Source: Trichocoleus desertorum NBK24
GTDB taxonomy: Bacteria > Cyanobacteriota > Cyanobacteriia > FACHB-46
Reading direction: 5' to 3'
DNA length: 64,000 bases
Assembly: GCF_030409055.1 (NCBI RefSeq)
Contig: NZ_CP116619.1
Location: forward strand, 1-64,000
In this document: positions 60,417 through 64,000 of the stretch, one piece after another
Layout: each line of letters begins with the position of its first letter
Position numbering within the stretch: the first letter of the stretch is position 1
The notes under the pieces: model-generated
Told to the model about the DNA's origin: nothing
The model's database searches: none
Seen by the model: the letters and a program-made list of their open reading frames with translations, nothing else
Position numbers and translations under genes: made by a program

Positions 60417-60657
60417 AGTCTGAGAGCTTGGAAGAGCGGTTAAACCATCATCCTGATCTAAAAGCCAAGATAGAGACTTTGTTGTCAGTCGTGGAGAATG
60501 CCGAGGGAAGTCTGGTCAAAGCCAATGAAGCCGAACAACGAGTGATTGAAGAAATTCAGCAACTGGGACGCTCAGCCTTGCAAGGATGGGCAACCCGGCA
60601 AAATCAAGTCCAACACGATGAGTTTGTGAACACCCATCCCCACGCTCAACGCAGTCG

Positions 60658-60664
60658 AAAAAAA
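60658..60664 (+). other. Candidate -1 frameshift site in the ISKra4-like transposase
   Basis: The heptamer A-AAA-AAA is read in the zero frame as CGA AAA AAA GAC. A -1 slip gives AGA CTC TAT TGG TAC, which continues the conserved KRLYWYTRFGTIEV segment, whereas the zero frame stops at 60701-60703. Some ISKra4-family groups are known for split frames. A one-base deletion in an A-run would look the same, so this is not proof of programming. A GTG overlapping the stop (60700) could also restart translation. Confidence 0.45.
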
Positions 60665-61077
60665 GACTCTATTGGTACACCCGCTTCGGAACCATCGAAG
60701 TGAGAGAGCAATTGTTTAGCCAAGGCAAAGGCAAAGGAATGACCCGACCTTTTAGGGAAGCAGCAGTTGTCCGTTGTCGGGGATATTCACTGCCGTTACA
60801 ACGAGTGATGACTGATTTTGGAGCCGATGTGCCGTTTGGACAAATTCCCCAAAAGTTGCAAGAACATCATGGCATTAGCGTGCCCGTGAGTTCTGCCCAA
60901 GCAGTGACCCAACGGCACGCCGAGCAGGTTTTACACTTGCAACGTCGTCAACTCAACACCGAGATACCAGAACACGATGGGGTAGATTGTCTGATTGTGG
61001 AGATGGACGGGAGCATGATTCCGATTGTCACAACCCAAACAACGACCCTTGAGCAGAAAAAGGTAGACCGTCGCACT

Positions 61078-62344
61078 CTCAGGGGGTAACAAGAAGGCTA
61101 GAACAATGCTTGGAGGCGGGAAGCAGCGTCTAGTCCTCGCTGAAGATAGGATTGCTTATTGCCACTAAGCTGCATCCAAGACTCTACCCAATCGGTGGCT
61201 AAATCCATCCCTTCCAACCAAGCTTGAGCATACAAACCTATCCAAAAATCGCTATGTCTGCGACGCATTCTTCGTCCTTCTTTGGCTCGACAAATATAGC
61301 TAGCTAAGCCTTGAGTGCGAACTTCATGGCCTTGAATGACTGCACTGGTATAAGCAAGGGCTAAGAGAACAAATAAACCTGATAAGCGCTGAGGATTGAG
61401 ACGAGTGGATTCGACTTGATACCCTCCACTTTTGTAGTCACGAAAGAAAGCTTCGATGCCCATGCGATGTTGATAAGCCGTCACAGCAGCACCTAAAGAG
61501 GGCAGATTGGTTAAGAGAAACCAAGCACTTTTCTCGCAATGGCCTCGATATGCTCGTTTCCAATAGCAAGCCACATTAAACAATCCCAGACCCCCTTGTT
61601 TCGTCACCCTCACCTGCTCGAAAAAGCGCGATTGACCGGGTTTTAATCCCAGGTGTTGGAGTTGCTCAACCAAACCCGTTTCATCTTGAACGTACTCGTT
61701 ACAGCGTAAGCGTAAACAGAAGCTGAGCTGTTCTTGGCCCAACCATTGCGCTAGATGCACCGAGCAGAATTCCCGGTCCCCTAAGACCACGACTTGATAA
61801 GGCTTGAGTAGCGCTAAAAGTGGGCGCAAAACCGCTTGTTGTTGCGCTAAGCCCGAACTTCCAGAATGCGACAAGAACTGCCAGTACAAGGGCAGAGCCC
61901 GCCCTTGATAAATTACACTCGCCATCAGCACATTCACCCCTTGCTACTGCGTGCGGTCGAGGACCAAGTAAAGAGTTTGTCCGACTCGGAATTGGCAAGA
62001 TAGCAAGTAGCCGACTAAGGGCAACCAGAGGGTATCAATGTGCAACTGAGGGCTCGAAAACAAGCGTTGCAAACAGCGGCGACGACCCTCGAATTGAATC
62101 GGTAGAGGCAAGGTGGTCGCAAGTCTTTCGAGGCGCACTTGTTTATGCCATTGCAATAGCAACACCAGCAGATTCACAAGTAAGTAATGGCGAGGACTGA
62201 GGCACTGTTGGAGGTGAGCTTGGTAGAATAGAGGCAGCATTTTTAGGGGTAGGCTTGTGGTCAAGTAGCAAGCCTATCTTTTTTTGTGTTTAGCGGCTCT
62301 ATCCCCTGCTACACATCTGCTTCAAGCTTTCTGTTACCCCCTGA
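61078..62344 (-). mobile_element. IS4-family insertion sequence in the ISKra4-like gene (1267 bp)
   Basis: Ends TCAGGGGGTAACA (from 61079) and its near-complement ending CCCCTGA at 62344. Flanking duplication ACCGTCGCACT at 61067-61077 and 62345-62355 (10-11 bp, depending on where the end base is drawn). Of similar size and design to the element at 2740-4008, but with different ends and only moderately similar transposase. Confidence 0.9.
61098..62240 (-). pseudogene. IS4-family transposase with an amber codon at the conserved DRTQW tryptophan
   Basis: From the ATG at 62240 (MLPLFYQAHLQQCLSPRHYL) the frame reads LYLVLDRTQ and then TAG at 61944-61946, then continues in frame QGVNVLMASVIYQGRALPLY, VVLGDREFCSVHLAQW and the IS4 signature YQHRMGIEAFFRDYK to the stop at 61098. 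In the paralogue at 2761-3900 the same place is DRTQW, so TGG has become TAG. About 380 residues without the stop. The downstream part from 61937 could be made separately only from a weak start and would lack Asp 1. Likely immobile unless helped. Confidence 0.85.
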
Positions 62345-62877
62345 ACCGTCGCACTACTCGCCAAGTCGGTTGGCAGGAAGCTCGCTTAGCCTTCGCTCGG
62401 ACTCCAGAGCAAACTCATCCGGTATTTGGGGCGACCTTGGGAACTACTGATGAGGCAGGTGAGCAACTGGTTGCCAGCGCCATTCGAGTCGGGGTAGGAC
62501 AACAAACCTTTGTGCATGGCATTGGTGATGGTGCTCCCTGGATTGCCAACCAAATTTCCCAACGATTTGGTCAACCGGGTCGCTATTTAATCGATTTCTA
62601 TCACCTGTGTGAGTATCTCGTCGATGCCAGCACCGTTTGTGCTCCAGAGAGCCCCAAGACGTGGCTAGCGCAGCAAAAGCGACGACTCAAACACAACCAC
62701 GTTGCAGCAGTACTCAAAGCATTGCATCCTTTTGTGGAAGCAGACACGGTGCCTGACAAAACAGCACCCGTCCGTTGCGCCTCCCGCTACATCTCTAATC
62801 AGGACTTGGAAGGTTAGGAGTAGAAGGAGGGGAGGCTAACAAGGTATCGTGATGGTGAATCGCTAGCGGAGCAGCAA

Positions 62878-64000
62878 ATGATTCCCCTCATCGGTGTTCC
62901 TGCCACCATTGCCCAAGGGATGAGTGCTTACCGAGACGTGTTCTGTCGGGAAGCCGGATTCGAGCATGTCAGTCGCTACATCAGTGGGCTGTTGCTGAGC
63001 CAGAACAAGACCCTGCAAGGCATTCACGCTCAGCAGGTATATCCAGAGGGCAAAGCCGTCAGTCGACGAGCGATGCATGAGGCGGTGTTTGAGGCTCGAT
63101 GGGATAGTGAGGCTCTCATGCAGCAGCATCGGCGGCAAGTCGGTCTGCGGCACCAAGGATGTGGGAGAGAAATCATCAGTCTGGACTGGACCCTATCGCA
63201 TCATGAAGATGGCGAGCACATCTATGGGGTCAAGCGCGCCTACGATTATGTCAACCACTGCATGAGCCGCTACCAAACGGTCGTCACGGGTGTGATTGCT
63301 AATGGCCAGCAGCTTGATGGAATTGCGGTTGAGGTGCAGTTGCCCGATTTTAGTGAAGCAGAGAGAGGCTACCTGCGCATGACGGCTCAACCGAGTTACG
63401 AGCAGATGGAACAAGTGAAGCAACGCTTGGTGGAGTTGTTGCACTATCACAAGAACCGATTGGCCTATCGCAAACGCACCGAGATGGTCGTGGACTTGGT
63501 GCGGCAAATCGAGGCAGAGGGACAATTTCCCCAAGCTGACTATGCCTTTGACAATGGAGTGTTAACCCTGGAATTGACGCAGCTGATTGAGGCATCCGGC
63601 AAGCATTGGGTCAGCGAGATTGAATGCTCTCGACTCATTCTGTGGAACGGGCAATGGCAGCGGGTCGATGCGGTTGCCACCGAACTGCGCCAAGAGCACC
63701 CAGAGAGTTTTCGCTCTCTCCAGGTGCGCGGTCGCAACGGCGAAGTTAAGTCCTTCTGGACCTTCACAAAAACGGTTCGACTCAAGCGCTACGGGCGTAA
63801 ACGCCTCGTTGTCGTGCATCAGCAACCCGACCTTAGCGACGCTCCGCGCTTTTTGCTCAGTGATGCCCTGCATTGGGAAAGTGCCCGAGTGATTCAGACT
63901 TGGAGCTACCGCTGGGCTTGCGAGATCTTTCATGAGTTTTGCAAACAAGTAGCAGGCTTTGAGGCGGCTCAGGTACGCAATCAGGAAGCGGTCAAACGCC
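62878..64000 (+). CDS. IS701-like transposase, 3' end beyond the window
   Basis: The frame is open from the ATG at 62878 (MIPLIGVPATIAQGMSAYRD) to the window edge, 374 codons seen. The frame is open upstream to the TAG at 62821, so an earlier start is possible. DDE residues: ISLDWTLSHHEDG (Asp 1), ADYAFDNGVL (Asp 2) and WSYRWACEIFHEFCKQVAGF (Glu in the Y-x-x-R-W-x-x-E helix). The pattern suits the IS701 group of the IS4 superfamily (about 400-450 residues). It abuts the truncated ISKra4-like gene at about 62803-62820, but its left inverted repeat could not be placed. Apparently intact as far as visible. Confidence 0.75.
   Translation, partial: MIPLIGVPATIAQGMSAYRDVFCREAGFEHVSRYISGLLLSQNKTLQGIHAQQVYPEGKAVSRRAMHEAVFEARWDSEALMQQHRRQVGLRHQGCGREIISLDWTLSHHEDGEHIYGVKRAYDYVNHCMSRYQTVVTGVIANGQQLDGIAVEVQLPDFSEAERGYLRMTAQPSYEQMEQVKQRLVELLHYHKNRLAYRKRTEMVVDLVRQIEAEGQFPQADYAFDNGVLTLELTQLIEASGKHWVSEIECSRLILWNGQWQRVDAVATELRQEHPESFRSLQVRGRNGEVKSFWTFTKTVRLKRYGRKRLVVVHQQPDLSDAPRFLLSDALHWESARVIQTWSYRWACEIFHEFCKQVAGFEAAQVRNQEAVKR

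Larger units (their letters stand above)
59132..62817 (+). pseudogene. ISKra4-like transposase, split by two insertions and 3'-truncated
   Basis: Pieces: 59132-59179 (MSQESTDSSVGTRTKS), 60422-61077 and 62356 to about 62802. Removing the two intervening elements with one duplication each rejoins the reading as TRTKSESLEERLNHH and KVDRRTTRQVGWQEARL. The encoded protein has ISKra4 features: a helical N-terminus, LYWYTRFGTIEVREQLF, CLIVEMDGSMIP (first Asp), VHGIGDGAPWIANQIS (second Asp) and DFYHLCEYL. A slip site at 60658-60664 joins a first frame ending TGA at 60703 to the second. The 3' end (after CASRYISN) and the catalytic Glu are missing, where an IS701-like element begins. Dead as a transposase. 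Confidence 0.8.

Noticed and set aside
452-61946. Two in-frame TAG codons in otherwise good frames (tnsC and an IS4-family transposase) suggested amber recoding.
   Set aside because: Both are in mobile-element genes with other damage, and no housekeeping gene in the window shows an internal TAG; independent nonsense mutations explain it.
1-64000. CRISPR array, rRNA or tRNA genes.
   Set aside because: No set of regularly spaced repeats with unique spacers was seen, and no tRNA cloverleaf or rRNA sequence was recognised. A missed short tRNA cannot be excluded without a scan.

Overview
The window reads as cyanobacterial chromosome. The octamer GCGATCGC (HIP1) recurs throughout. The gene content is also cyanobacterial: a cytochrome c6-like protein, MenH for phylloquinone, a Cph2/CBCR-type light-sensor kinase, an Anabaena-sensory-rhodopsin-like opsin, a PAP/fibrillin protein, a BY-kinase exopolysaccharide block and RppA/RppB-like regulators. 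The lineage cannot be fixed from this window, although several best-remembered relatives are from filamentous cyanobacteria.

Both edges are mobile-element graveyards. The left edge (39-4295, minus strand) is a decayed Tn7-like transposition module of the type V-K CRISPR-associated transposon (CAST) kind: tnsB, tnsC and tniQ in order. It has been broken by an ISH3-like element just inside tnsC (5-bp duplication), an IS4-family element inside tnsB (10-bp duplication), an amber codon in tnsC, loss of the tnsB 5' part next to an IS1380-like remnant, and early termination of tniQ. No cas12k or CRISPR array lies in the window. The right edge (58894-64000) is a nest: a RAYT fragment, then an ISKra4-like transposase gene split by a second copy of the same ISH3-like element and by an IS4-family element, and cut off on its right by an IS701-like transposase that runs off the window.

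Between them lies ordinary chromosome. 5023-11842 is a stressosome operon (RsbR, RsbS, RsbT, an RsbT-like kinase/PP2C phosphatase fusion, an RsbT-domain histidine kinase with two receivers, and a REC-kinase-REC hybrid), so stress sensing appears to feed phosphorelay output. 12071-23338 is mixed housekeeping and hypothetical genes: a multi-PAS kinase, NUDIX, a SAM-hydrolase-like protein, menH and an AMIN/beta-lactamase-fold protein. 23506-24193 holds a c6-like cytochrome and a small protein. 24705-30908 is an exopolysaccharide block (glycosyltransferase, Wzc-like kinase, Wza-like exporter, dual-specificity phosphatase). 31119-39931 holds an SDR protein, a GAF-PHY-GAF light-sensor kinase, a PerM-type permease, an EF-G paralogue and an RNA helicase. 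40531-45147 holds the opsin, a small membrane protein, RppA/RppB-like regulators and a beta-barrel-like protein. 45245-58791 holds an amino-acid permease, a lipoprotein-like methyltransferase, a PAP/fibrillin protein, a CrtYc/Yd-type lycopene cyclase, a RarA-methyltransferase fusion, a GH43 hydrolase, a PhyH-type dioxygenase, a Ser/Thr kinase and an MtfA-like peptidase.

The most useful new observations are the wrecked V-K transposition module with excisable insertions; a shared promoter element (TCAC direct repeats 11 bp apart at -70 and -67) upstream of both the opsin gene and the beta-barrel gene that flank the RppA/RppB-like regulators; the absence of the usual opsin transducer gene next door; and a CrtYc/Yd-type cyclase 8 kb from the opsin. 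No rRNA, tRNA or CRISPR array was recognised.
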